From: Mesotaenium endlicherianum
Lineage: Eukaryota > Streptophyta > Zygnematophyceae > Zygnematales > Mesotaeniaceae
Reading direction: 5' to 3'
Assembly: GCA_009602735.1 (NCBI GenBank)
Contig: WELA01008001.1
Location: 332,125 to 362,432, forward strand
Length of the DNA stretch: 30,308 bases
Shown here: positions 19,491 to 30,262 of the stretch, piece after piece
How the letters are laid out: every line of letters starts with the position of its first letter
Numbering within the stretch: the first letter of the stretch is position 1
Program-made: the position numbers and the translations under genes
Notes under the pieces: model-generated
The model's input: the letters and a program-made list of their open reading frames with translations, nothing else
What the model was told of the DNA's origin: nothing
The model's database searches: none

Positions 19491-21105
19491 ACCTCCTCCT
19501 GTCTTGGGGTCTTCTGAAGCCTGTCAGAGAGGGAGGTTCCGTGTAAGGACCCGACGGAGAACGCAGTAACTGGGCTGTTTCCTCCTGCACAGTCTGAAAC
19601 TGAAGGGAGGCAGCCTTCTCCTGGGCAGCCCTCAAACTGACAGGTACGTATACCGGCATCCCAGAAGGATGTTGCATGACATGAGCCAAGGGTACATGCC
19701 CTCTCTGCAAGGGAGATGCTGGCAGGCCTCTGGCTATCTCCCGAGCAGCCCTCCTGTCTGCCCTGTCCGACTGGGTCTCCTTGCCTGCAGATGGGCTCTG
19801 TCCTCTGGCAGTCCCCAGCCAAGTGATATCCTCCTCTTGAGCGAGTTGCGGCGGGGCCCACCCCGTCTTCTCCCTTACAGGGGATGTGGCAGGTGTCAGG
19901 ATCACGGCGGGGCTAGTGTCCTCCTCCTCGCCTTCCTCCTCGTCTTCCTCTGACTCCTCCTCCTCTCCGTCCCCGGGTTCCTCTGAGACTTCTGGGGTCT
20001 CTTATGTCAGATGCTCCAGCTCTTCCCGAGAAAAAGAATATCCTACTGACCTTCCCCTTTTGGGTGCTGGTGGAGGCTGCTGAGTCCAGACTGCATAGAG
20101 GTCCTTTTCCCCCTGCTTACTTGCCCATTTGGCATAAGCGTGCTTCCCTTTTGAGAATGACTCTCGGGCCCTGCTTCTGTCTCCCTGCATCTCTTGGCTC
20201 ATGCAGTCTCTGACTCCATCCAATCTTGGGTCCCAAGCCGCAATGTGAGGGGGCAATACTATGTTCCCCTTTAGGTCTGTCAGGAAATCCTCCTCCGTCG
20301 CCCTGTCATTCTGCTGGTCCCTCATGTTGATGGTCATCCACCGCCAATCGATGGGCTTTTGGAAGAAGGCAGGGTCTGTCCTTTTAAGAGTACAAGGGTA
20401 CCAGTGCCCTGCAAAGTCCAGTTGACCTGGCCAAGAATTCCCAGCTCCTTCTCTCCACCTCATTATACATGGCCTTGAACCTGTTATGGGGTGTTGAGTC
20501 CTTGAAGCTGTCCGCGTCCATGGGGATCGTCCTGATGACCCTATCGGCCCCCCAGATACCAGGAATCGAGACAGCCCCTGCTTCATTCACCTGGGCCATT
20601 GCCTTGGCCTCTCCGATTGTATATCCTACCATCCTGGCGTAATCGTGGTAGAGGAGGAGCCCCGTGCTGACCTCTATATACTTGTCAAAGTTTTCGGATG
20701 TCTCCCCTTCCCTCTGGAGGATTTCCTTCTGCGACTCACTACGACTTCTCTGTGCATACTTGAAGGCCTCCTCCAGTAGATCAAAGCCCTTGCCCAGCAC
20801 TGTGTAGCGATAGCTGCTGATTCTCCTCTGTTCCTCTTCTTCAGCCTGTTGCTTCCGCTTCTCCTCAGCTTGCCTCTCCTCCTCTGCTTTCTTGGCCTTC
20901 TCTGCAGCTTTTGTGTCCAGTTCTTCCTGCCTCAATCTGGCCTGTTCCTCCTCCTCCTTCTTCTTCTGTGCCTCCTGCTGTTGTTGGAGTCGTTGTGATT
21001 CCCGAGCGGAGATGGAGGATGATTCGATGTGTCCACGGAATTGCAATATTCTGCATGTGCCTCTTCCGCCCTTCTCTTCCTCTTGAGTTCCGACTTTTGA
21101 GTCAT
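19491..21105 (-). pseudogene. Broken third ORF of element B
   Basis: Homologue of the A third ORF. The ATG near 21105 follows GAGCAGG. The coiled coil (about 21000-20820), the core with DYARMVGYT, YNEVERRSWE, DWRWMT, LPPHIAAWDPRL and FSKGKHA, and a PKRGRS basic patch are all recognisable. Breaks: one frameshift around 21045-21080, one near 20430, and an in-frame TAA at 20002-20004. After the TAA the same frame continues with an acidic run (19990-19925) and a Gln/Pro/Ala-rich tail until it fuses into LTR sequence at 19490. If open it would be about 540 residues, hinting at the full length of the A protein. Only about half of the residues match A. Confidence 0.75.
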
Positions 21106-21106
21106 C

Positions 21107-21137
21107 CTGCTCAATCATAAACACAATACAGTTAGTG
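21107..21137 (-). promoter_or_regulatory. Candidate 3' splice site before ORF3 of B
   Basis: Minus strand CACTAAC (21131-21137) followed about 20 nt later by GAGCAG and G-ATG. It has the same layout as 1349-1378 in A, although the surrounding sequence is not otherwise alignable by eye. Confidence 0.45.
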
Positions 21138-21157
21138 AAGTCGTGATATTTTGCCGC

Positions 21158-21158
21158 N
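21158..21158. other. Unresolved base (N) inside a short duplication
   Basis: GTGATATTTTGCCGC precedes the N and GTGATGTTTTGCCGC follows it. A single N between near-identical short repeats suggests an unmerged sequence join. A similar N at 23618 lies between CCTCGATTCTGG and CCTCAATTTTGG. Confidence 0.8.
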
Positions 21159-21368
21159 GTGATGTTTTGCCGCTACTGAGTGCCCTTGATGAAGAGGAAC
21201 GCGATCGGGAGAGTTCCTAGTGTGGAACATCTGGTGTGAGTGAAATAAGGGAAAATTGAGTTAGAGAGCAAGTGAGTGTGAGCGCAGGTTGAGTGTGTAA
21301 TATGGTGATCAGAGAATACCACTCCCTCCAACTACATTTTAAAGGTGAGCTGCCTGTCAAAACTGTCA

Positions 21369-21447
21369 CTAACTGTCACATCCCCCTCCACTTATATGGA
21401 GACAGGACCTCCTGTCACCTTCCCATGTCTACTGAAGGGACAGTTAG
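21369..21447 (-). repeat. Inverted repeat at the pol end of B
   Basis: Arms CTAACTGTC (21369-21377) and GACAGTTAG (21439-21447) with an inner stem GACAGG/CCTGTC (21401-21406 and 21411-21416). It is the counterpart of 1536-1617 in A. Sequence similarity between A and B ends just outside this structure on the ORF3 side. Confidence 0.65.
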
Positions 21448-24400
21448 GGCGGTGCCCCAGCTGCCCAAAGGTGGAACCGTTTCAACGCCCCTTTGGCATT
21501 GGTCAGCTGGTCTTTAAACTCCCAAGTGTCCCCAGAGGCATCGTAACCCTTCCATCGGATGAGGTACTCATGACATATTTAGACGATCGACGAACCGAGC
21601 GAGCGTCTAAAATCTCATCGACCTCATATTCCTCAGGATCGCCGTCCCGGACAGCGGGGACTGGTCCAGGTTGGACAAGTAACGGACCTGTGAACAGTGT
21701 ATCACCTTTGATGTAGAGTTCCAAGAAGGAGACATTAAAGACCGGGTGACCCTTGTAGACCGCTGACATGTTCAGTTTGTAAGCATTCTGACCGACACGA
21801 CACACTACCGAATATGGACCGACCCAGACAGGGCCAAGCTTTTTCTTGACCACACCAGGGAGGTAGAGGTGCTGAGAATGCAGTTTGACTAAATTGCCCT
21901 TAGAAAATGTCAGCTGCAGACGGTGTTGATTAGCGTATTTTTGTTGGTTTTCTGGTGATTTGTGCAGGTTTTGTTGGAATCTAACAGGGTGTCAGCAAAC
22001 TCCTGAGTTAACTGGAGGGAGACCGGGTTGTCAATCCCTTCAGGGTCAGTTAAAGACTCCCCAAGTACATCTAAAGGAGCCTTAGGGACTCTACCCAGGC
22101 TGAGTTCAGAAGGAGTCTTGCCCGTTGACGTGTGCACCGCACTGTTGACCGCGAATTGAATTTGAGGCAACAGGTCATCCCAATTATCTTGTTCTTGGTC
22201 AATATATGCTCTCAGCACCTCCTGCAGAACTCTGTTAGTTCTTTCAGTCTGGTCATCAGTCTGAGGGTGGTTTGCAGTGCTGAGCAGCTGTTTGACTCCC
22301 ATTAACCCCATTAAAGCTCTCCAAAACTTAGAGGTGAATTTTGGGTGTCTGAAATAATAACAGTGACCCCCTCCCTTAAGCTTATACCCGAGTGCAGTAG
22401 CACGACACATACCAGTAGTGGGGCTGGGCTCAAATATTGGGTCAGAAAGGTAGGCTTTCCTAAGTTGTTCAAAGAAGGACTTTTTCACCTTTTATGAAGT
22501 GAGTGCACATAGGACTTTATCTACAGCATGCTGACTAAAGTTCCTTTCTTGCAAGTCAGGTCTTCTAGAGAGTGCATCAGCAGGATTCAACTTCCCTGGT
22601 TTGTAGTCGATCTGGACTTGGAACTGCTCCAGCATCTGGCTCCAGCGGTTCTCCCTCCTCGACAGCTAGGACTTCTTCTGAAAGTGGGTCAGAGCTAGAT
22701 GATCTGTAATCACCTTAAAAGCTTTACCATGTAAGTATGCTCTCCACTGTTTGAGCACATGAATGATAGCTAGCAACTCCTTATCATGCACTGAGTAATT
22801 AATCTCCGCTGGATTAACTTTCATAGACTCGTACAACACAGGGTGCCACTCCTGCCGTACCTTACCATCCTTTGTGGTCTTGTCAGCAGGCTGAAACAAA
22901 ATAGCACCCATGGCAAAGTCAGAGGCATCAGTGACCACCTGCACGGGTTTGCTGGGGTCATACACGGCTAGCACTGGGGCAGAACAAAGGGCCTCTTTAA
23001 GGGTTTGGAAGGCAGCCTGCTGCTCTTCCCCCCACACATACCCTATGTCTTTCTTAGTAAGGTCAGTCAGTTTACTGGCCTTTGTGGAATAATTCTCAAT
23101 AAATCTCCTATAGTAGTTAGCCAACCCGAGGAAGGATCTAACTTCAGAGACAGACTGTGGTACTGGCCAGTCCCTTATGGTCTGGACTTTCTTAGGATCC
23201 ACACTGATGCCCTCTTTACTGACAACGTGGCCTAAGAATTCAATACTTTCCTTAAAGAAATCACACTTGCTCATTTTAGCATATCAGTGATTTTTCCTCA
23301 GAGTGTTCAGGACAGTCTTTAAGTGTACAGTGTGCTGAGCTTCATCTTTAGAGAAAATTAAAATATCATCCAGGAAAACTTGCACAAACTTATCCAAATA
23401 AGGTCTGAAAATGTCATTCATAGCACCCATGAAGGTAGCAGGAGCATTAGTCAGTCCAAATGGCATCACGTTGAACTCATAGTGTCCATAATGTGTGCGA
23501 AGGCAGTCTTGTGTTCATCCCCCTCAGCAATTCTGATTTGATGATAACCACTCTTCAGATCTATCCTACTGAACACCTTAGCACCAGACAGGGTATCAAG
23601 CAAGTCCTCGATTCTGGNCCTCAATTTTGGGTAAGGCATACTTGTTCTTTAAGTGCGTTGCCAGGGTGGCTGACTACCAGGTAATAAACCAATCCTATGA
23701 TCAACTTCCCGCTTAGGGGGTAGCCCTGGAGGCATATTAAATACATCAGTGTACTGAGCAACAATTTTCGCAGCAGTAGGGTGCTCCGGAGGGCTTACCT
23801 TTTTCTCGACCACTTCTTCAGGTTGAGGAGGTACCTCTCTTAGCAGCAGACAGAACATTCTGTCTTCCTTCTGGTTCCAGCTTTTGACGAACTCCATTGC
23901 ATTCAGCAACTTGCATCCTTCTGGAAGCCTCTTCTTTTCCTTCATTTGCCATCCACACAGGACAAGAGGAAGAGCACTGGTGGGTGCCAAGTCAGTCTGC
24001 CCATCACTGGCTCCTCTCACTTTAACTGTACCTCTGCTCCAACACACTTCAGCTTGATGTCTATTAAGCCAGGACCTGCCTAGCACGAGATCATAAAAGC
24101 CAGTGTTGAGTACCTCAAATGTAAGCGTTTCAGTTAGAACTGCAATGCCAGAACCTAACTGGACCTCAATAGGCTTGGTTATAACTCCTCCCGGGATACT
24201 TGAGGCATCTCCAAGGAATATTTTTCTATTCCCTTGGGTGACAGTAGGCAGCCTTAGCCGCTTAACTAAGTCCTTGTGGATAAAAGTATGTGACGCCCCT
24301 CCGTCAACAAATGCCCTCACCTTCCTACCTGCAATCATGCAATGCAGAAGGATAGGGGGGACTGTCTTTTCCTGACTTTCGCATTGTTCTCCTGACTTAG

Positions 24401-24530
24401 CAAAGAAATGTTGGACATCAGGTGGAACAAGAGCATCCAGAGTGTGCACTCTCTGGACGTCTATATTGCTGATGGTCTCCTTTATCTGGTTGTCAGGCAT
24501 GCATAGTGAATCCAGTACAGCAGGACCCAT
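21444..24530 (-). pseudogene. pol: Degenerate pol of element B
   Basis: Nearly identical to A pol where present. Two internal deletions are clear. One removes A residues about 294-354 at the start of RT (near 23620-23655, beside the N). The other removes about 776-938 (near 22350), which takes out the integrase zinc finger and the first two catalytic Asp residues. Stops include TAA near 22491, TAG near 22666 and TGA near 23286. One-base losses occur near 23500 and, in the chromodomain, near 21568. Protease (FVDGGA) and RT FLDD are still readable. B cannot make an active Pol. Confidence 0.92.
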
Positions 24531-24596
24531 AATACCTGCTACGAGGGCAGCTAGTGACGACTCACTATCTCTAGCATCCTCACAGTCAGTAGACTG

Positions 24597-26072
24597 GATT
24601 GCTGAATGTTGTTGTCTTTTAAAGGCTGGTCTTTTCTCTCGACCTTAGGAAGGTGGTTGACTGGACACTACTCTCTGAAGTGACTCGGCTGCAGGCAATG
24701 AAAGCAAATCGATTTTGCTGAGGCTGGTCTCGGCTTAGTCCTACCACCACCCCTTCCATAGCCACTTCGAGAGGAACCACCTCTACCTCTAGACTGAATA
24801 GCATTGTACTTATACTCATATTCATCACCCTGATTATCCTCAGCCTGGTCTCCTTCAATTGCATTGTAGGAACCGTGGGGCTTTTTGACAATCTTAGACA
24901 CCAAAGCATTACTCTGGCGCTTGTGATTGAACTGCTGCTGATCCCAGGCGTCAGCATCCTGGATCAAGTCAGCCAGTTTCTCATACTTTTTCTCAGCAAA
25001 ATGACCAGAGACCTCGGATTTCAAGCCATACCTGAAGTATGCTATCCTATACCGTTCTGGCAAATCAGGCTGCTTCATCATGTTCTCCTGGAGCTTTTGA
25101 GCAAACTCAGCAACTGGTCTGCTTCAGTGTCAGGGAGATCATCGCATAGATAGCTTTCTCCTGCTGGTTGATGACATCAAATTTCTCATGTAACTTCTCG
25201 ACAAACTCTACCCACGTAGGGTCACCGAGTTGTCGAGCCTTACGCTCTCCTTTCCAGTAAAGCCACCAGTCTGCGGCACTGCCTTTCAGTATCGCACCGG
25301 TGTGCCTGACCTTCTCGTGGTCTTGCAATTCTGGGTAGTTCTCCAGCCACTGCTCAACATCCGCGAGAAACTTGATCAGGTAATATTTTCTGTTTCCCTC
25401 AGGATCATAGTCCTGGGGAGGTTTCGGCTTGGGCTTACTAGGCCCTCGGCCACCAACACTAGTGGTTTGAGACCCCAGTTGGTCTCTGTCTCGCAGTAGA
25501 GACATTATGATTCTTTTGTCCTCCTGTTGGGACTGATACATGGTCGCCATTTGCGACTGCATTTGAACGAACAATGCGCCCAAGTCTACACTCTGGGGTG
25601 GTAGTCTAGCAAATGCAGCAGCAGCATTGGCATCTACTCGCTGAGTAGTGTCCTCAACAGTCCCTTTCGCTCCTGCAGCAGCAATTCCTACCGCATTCAG
25701 CTGGTCACGTATTTGACCTAGGGGTACATTGAGCTGTACTGCAGGAGGTGGGTTCAGAACATTGGCCCTTGATGCCATAAGTTCCTCAACAGTGCGCTCA
25801 TCAGCTGGCTGTCCTTCCCTCCTTTCTGTATCTTTAGCGGCCTCTGCTAATTGTTCAGCTTCTAATCTGGCTCTCTCCTCCTCAGCTTGCTGTGCTGCGA
25901 CTGCGGCAATAGCAGCTGCCTCATCTGCAACCTCTCTAGCTGCAGTATCTGCCACTGCTTCAGAATAGGTACGGGTTCCCGCTGCATGGCTTTCCGCCTG
26001 GTTTTCGATATTCTCGTTATCCTGGTTCTCCATGGCTCGGGAGTTGCTAGTTTGAGACCTTGACCTTACCAT
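24597..26072 (-). pseudogene. gag: Degenerate gag of element B
   Basis: It starts at the ATG at 26072 (MVRSRSQTS, matching [10 protein letters not shown]). A 5-base loss near 25113 shifts the frame in the capsid domain. An in-frame stop at 24668 truncates the zinc knuckle (CFHCLQPSHFRE) before its last Cys. The slippery TTTAAAA (24617-24623) is kept, but the following stem has two mismatches. The gag stop equivalent reads CAA, not TAA. The rest is nearly identical to A. Confidence 0.9.
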
Positions 26073-26093
26073 ACAAAGAAGATTGTGATAACT

Positions 26094-26105
26094 GCTCCGA
26101 TACAA
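26094..26105 (-). other. Primer-binding site of element B, mutated
   Basis: Minus strand TTGTATCGGAGC. It equals the A site except for one base at the second position, one base after the LTR end. Confidence 0.8.
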
Positions 26106-26106
26106 C

Positions 26107-26825
26107 TGAAATGAATCCACTTACCAAATAGGCGATTAACAAGAAAGAAAGGTCTTTATATCAGCAAGTAATTTTTATGAATATTCCGTTAACTGATTAA
26201 ACGGCAAAAGGACAACACACTAGCAGTAAACAACACTCGTAAATCAAATGCAAGTAAACTAGCATCAACAATGCACTCAGTAAACTCATACATAAGCAAC
26301 GTTAGAAAACAGTGCGTATCTATGGCTTCTCGCCTTGGATTCAGATCTCTCTCAGTAAGCTGTACAAGAGAGTTGGCCTCGTTTCCGAATGCCGAACTCG
26401 AGAGCAACGCCTAGCATATGTACATGGAATGAGTTTACTATTCAACGGCCAGTGCGATGGCACTGCCTACCCGGGATTTAACCACGTTGGTAGGACCTCG
26501 GTTAACCAAATCCACCGCCATCTCCCATCATCCCGAATCGCCATCCATCCTAAGGATATCATCTGGCCATTCATCTAGCACACACACTTAGATGCATATC
26601 TAGGCAGTTCGCTGCGACCAACTACGGAAGTCAGCCGACTGTCAAAGAATGTGTCAGGAAGCTGACCTAAGTTGACTTCAGCCTGCTGCTTTCGGCTGAG
26701 TCATTAAACTGATGATTTAGTTAAAGTCCAGCAGACTCGATATTAACTAGAGTTCAGCAGGCTGAACTTATTTAACTTTATTATTTAAATGAATATTATG
26801 TCAACCAATATACTGATTCATTACA
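26107..26825 (-). repeat. 5' LTR of element B, complete (719 bp)
   Basis: TG...CA bounded and collinear with the A LTR. It has under two units of the 26-bp minisatellite (26723 onward) against nearly four in A. The host 73-bp segment begins immediately after it at 26826. Confidence 0.92.
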
Positions 26826-27104
26826 GCTGACAGGTATCATAAAGGTTTTTTGTGCATTATACTTGTCCAACACTTGCGCAAATAGTCATCAAATTATTGT
26901 TATATATTAGGTGATTCAGGCACGCCCCGTTTGAGTATGCATTATTGTAATTGCTCTTGGAGCTATTTATCATCTAGTGTACATGCTGCAATCATACAAT
27001 GGTGTGTCATTATTAGGCGTCTTTCACGTTAGCTGAGAGGTTTCATACCGGCCTTTTCAGCATTATACTTGTCCTACACTTGCATATAGAGGGCTTAGAT
27101 AGTC
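26826..27104 (+). repeat. Host repeat: right copy of the 73-bp segment and a diverged copy
   Basis: 26826-26898 equals 18964-19036 but for one base. A related unit starting GTGTCATTATTAGGCG (about 27004) and continuing to 27104 is more diverged. Removing B gives a tandem array with a period of roughly 215 bp. Confidence 0.75.
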
Positions 27105-27231
27105 TTCATAAATGAGGCAGTTCAGGCTGAAGCATTGCAATATGCATTGATCTGAGAGAATGGCCCGCCTGCACGTGAGCAAATTGCATCATAGCTCTTC
27201 AACAGCCTGACTGTGTGGAGTCAATTTGTGA

Positions 27232-27476
27232 GTCAATTTGTGTTTGAAGCTCAAGTGCACCAGAGAGGTGTGGGAAGAGAAGAGAGCAAAAGTCATCGTT
27301 GGCCTATTCAACAGGAGCGAGTATGCGAAGCAACTCATGTGGATGGAGGTGTTGGACAAGATGAGAGTGCAAAGGCATGATATTATAATGCATGGCGCCT
27401 CTGAATTGTCTGAGAAACTCTTGGAGATGCAAGAGGATGAACTCCTGAACAGGTTGATCATCACCCCATATACAAG
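27232..27476 (+). CDS. Exon-like segment, unknown host protein
   Basis: Open from 27232 to a strong donor, ACAAG/GTAAGG, at 27476/27477. It encodes about 81 charged residues with TREVWEEKRAKV, LMWMEVLDKMRVQ and EKLLEMQEDELLNR, probably helical. The acceptor is unclear; a 12-bp duplication (GTCAATTTGTGA, about 27220-27243) lies at its start. It could belong with the exon at 18147-18884 across element B, but I could not join the phases convincingly. Confidence 0.4.
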
Positions 27477-27673
27477 GTAAGGATCTTCTCACATTGAAGG
27501 TGTAATGAGTTTCATTTTGGATAGCCTCTCATTCTTCATGCTATGTAAACAGTACAATGTCTCTTGCTAAAGACACGTGAAAGCAACGTTGAAGTTAGAA
27601 TTTTGATGAAAATTGTACTCTGAATGTACTATGATTTTTAATACTGAAAATTGCTCAATGTGTTGGAATGCAG

Positions 27674-27987
27674 AAAATGGGGACTTTATGGACACATAGC
27701 GATGGCGACTTCAACAAGTACATAACATTTGATCGCACCTTCAAGGAGAACAAGATTGAGGATACTTACCGGGGGCACGATGATACACTTGCCTCAGAAC
27801 CTGCAACGGGCATTGCAAAACGAGTGTTGAATACTCGCTTTCCTTGGAACTCCTGGTACAAGACTGCGCCTGAAGGGAAAGAGAAGACTGCCCTGGAGAA
27901 TGAGACTGTGAAGTATGTCATGGCTTACTACAAGGACAAGAAAGAGAGTACTTTTCTACATATTGCTTGTAACATTTCTGTACGAAG
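27674..27987 (+). CDS. Exon-like segment, unknown host protein
   Basis: It follows GGAATGCAG (ending 27673) and is open for about 104 codons with SDGDFNKYITFDRTF, ATGIAKRVLNTRFPWNSW and VKYVMAYYKDKKES. Possible donors are GTATTT after 27987 or GTACGA after 27979. The second keeps the phase of the next segment. The open frame does not match the phase left by the 27476 donor, so one boundary is wrong or the gene is broken. No family recognised. Confidence 0.4.
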
Positions 27988-28070
27988 GTATTTGTGTATG
28001 TCAGCCATGTTCAATGCATTGTCATTGTTGAGTAATGTTGATGTCAAACATTTTCTGTAATATCTTGCAG

Positions 28071-28707
28071 GGCAAGCTTGATGTCCCTGCTCCTGTTACG
28101 GCTGTGAACCTTGCAGTAGCCAAAAATGGAGTGGTCGACAACAGAGGTTCACAAGGAGGTAAGCAATCAAGGGGGAGCAGATTGGGAGAATCAACGAGAG
28201 AGAGATAGCATAAGGCCTTTAGCTGTAGGTGTATTGTATGAGACATTCACATTGGTATTGGGGAACCGATAGGTAAAGTGTGGTACATGTGATGCATTGC
28301 AAATGACACAGGGTTTGCATGAATCGCAATTTATTTGAGAGCGTGCTGTGTGCATGTGTGCTGTGTGCAATAGAGATGTGGGTCAAGGAGGTGTAGGTAG
28401 TGCTATGCACTGCTGCATGTCTACCTAGTTATTCATAAGTTCTGGTCAGGCACCTCTTAGTGTGCTATGGGCGCCAGTGAGCATGTAACTTGCCGCACGC
28501 CTAGGAAAATGGTGAGGCGGTGCAAGAAGAAAAGTAGGCAAGGTAGGGAAGGTAGGCAAGGGTAGTAGTCATGCTCATCATATGCACATGTTCATCGAAA
28601 CTCTGCAACAAAGGAATCTGACTCATCTGTAACCTGTCTTGTTTGTGACAGAGGCAATGGCAACTCCAAGTGGCATGTGGACACAATTAACAAGTGGGCT
28701 GTGCGTG
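28071..28707 (+). CDS. Two small exon-like segments (28071-28158 and 28652-28707)
   Basis: The first follows TATCTTGCAG, reads KLDVPAPVTAVNLAVAKNG and ends at GGAG/GTAAGC. The second follows TGTGACAG and ends at GCGTG/GTAAGC. Splice signals are good, but the segments are too short to identify. They probably continue the plus-strand gene above. Confidence 0.35.
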
Positions 28708-28719
28708 GTAAGCGAGGGG

Positions 28720-30259
28720 GGGCCCAGAAAGAAGATGAGAAAGATAGGCAAGTACGACTGATAGTTATGTCTATGGCTGGTATTAATATAGCAGAGAATG
28801 AGAACAGACAGTTCGCATGTAACAGGGTAGTCGACAGTAAAGGTGGTAGGCAAAGTAGTACAGAGAAGTAGTACATTTGTCGATGTGGTACACTGGTCGA
28901 ACAATGTGAGAGCATGAATTTTGGAGTTGTTATTAGTTGCAAAATGTAGTTTCAATACTAGTTTGTCCATGGCCATAGAGGTGACTGGGTTATTATATTA
29001 TGTCCTGTTGAGAGAGATCTGACTATTATAAGTTTGTACATTATACTGCGACATATCTGTGTGACAAGAAAAAGTCTGTCATTTCAATGTTGTGATGGTA
29101 CTTCATGTGGAATGTGTAGGATAGTGCTTCACATGTTGTATGTGTGAAATGGTTCATGAATATACTGTGTGAGGGACATTCATGGCATGAGGATGAAGAA
29201 GTGGTATCATAAAGGTTGCAAGTAAATATACGTTCTTGAAAGGTGATTATATGACGATGTAAGTGCTAAGAAATTTGCAGGCAGTTCATACAGAGCAGTA
29301 CAGAACAAGAAGTCAGACACAATATGATAGGAACATGGTGTCACATGACAGTGAACGGGAAAAACTTTTAGGTTAGCTCGACAGGAACGGCTTCATGGAA
29401 TTTATTATGGGAACCAGCCTTATTGCAAAAAGCCCATGAATCTAAGGCTTGCTTTCGACATATAGACGCGATGTCGTGAAGCGCAAATTTTCAAGCGCAG
29501 GCCTGCAACAGAGTCGTCTGAGGCTGCGTCCTCCACTGCTCGCCGCTCTGAAAGTCATTTTCAGATCGACGGGTCGCGAACTTTCAAAGCGGTTTCAGAC
29601 AGAGGGAAAATCTAGAGTGTTGTGAAAGGTGTACGGCAAAGGTTCTCTTCTTCACGTACATGCATTGGCAAGAGTGAAAAATAGCGCACACGAAACCATG
29701 CACTTCTGAACTTTCAAATATCATAGAAGTCAGATAGGAGTCACGAGTGCAAAAAATACATGTATGTCCTGGCAGGTCTACATGCAAACATGGAATATGT
29801 CCAATCTTGTGGTGGACTTCAACAAGAGAAGATGCATCTCTGGTATTCGTTTCCACGATTGCTTCATAGTATCGATCTCTGATTATATGGACATGCAGCT
29901 TTGAACATGTAGTCATGAACAATTAATTGATAATATAGTTTGATAGTATATTGCGTCTACCATGATCTTTTGCCTCATAAGGGAGAGTGAATTGATATTG
30001 TTGCGTCTACTCAGAAGATTTTGGGTCATACCTAATTAAGCTATAATAGCCCTTTTATTCAAGTGTGCTTGAGCATGACGTAATTTTCACATTGCAAAAC
30101 AAAGATTGATCCAAGGGAAGATGTAAGATGTAAGATGCTTCCATCCCGCATTCAAAGCAGATCCAACACATGCAACTAATTTGCATGTTACTGAAGTATG
30201 GTCTATATGAAGAGATTAAGTACAACCCCGAAGGAGGCATGTTGAGTAGTAATGGATAC

Positions 30260-30260
<1 letters not shown>
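28720..30260. other. Stretch with no gene supported
   Basis: AT-rich and mostly featureless. A small purine-rich repeat (AGGTAGGCAAGG-like) lies earlier at about 28535-28565. A more GC-rich patch at about 29440-29600 contains short self-complementary stretches such as CTGAAAGTCATTTTCAG. I see no convincing exon, tRNA or transposon end here. Confidence 0.5.

Positions 30261-30262
<2 letters not shown>

Larger units (their letters stand above)
19044..26825 (-). mobile_element. Ty3/gypsy chromovirus element B, decayed relative of A
   Basis: In transcription order: LTR 26107-26825, PBS, gag pseudogene, pol pseudogene, ORF3 pseudogene, truncated LTR 19044-19490. Gag-pol is nearly identical to A, apart from deletions, frameshifts and stops. 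The third ORF is much more diverged, and the left LTR is closer to the A LTR than to its own partner. No 5-bp target duplication is seen (AGTCA left, GCTGA right). Unresolved bases at 21158 and 23618 lie inside short duplications, so the copy may be partly mis-assembled. Confidence 0.9.

Noticed and set aside
28501..28570. Purine-rich AGGTAGGCAAGG-like repeats considered as a CRISPR-like or telomere-like array
   Set aside because: Irregular, short, no spacers, and the window is eukaryotic.
29440..29600. GC-rich patch with short palindromes as a possible transposon end or ncRNA
   Set aside because: No matching second end, no target duplication and no recognisable fold.
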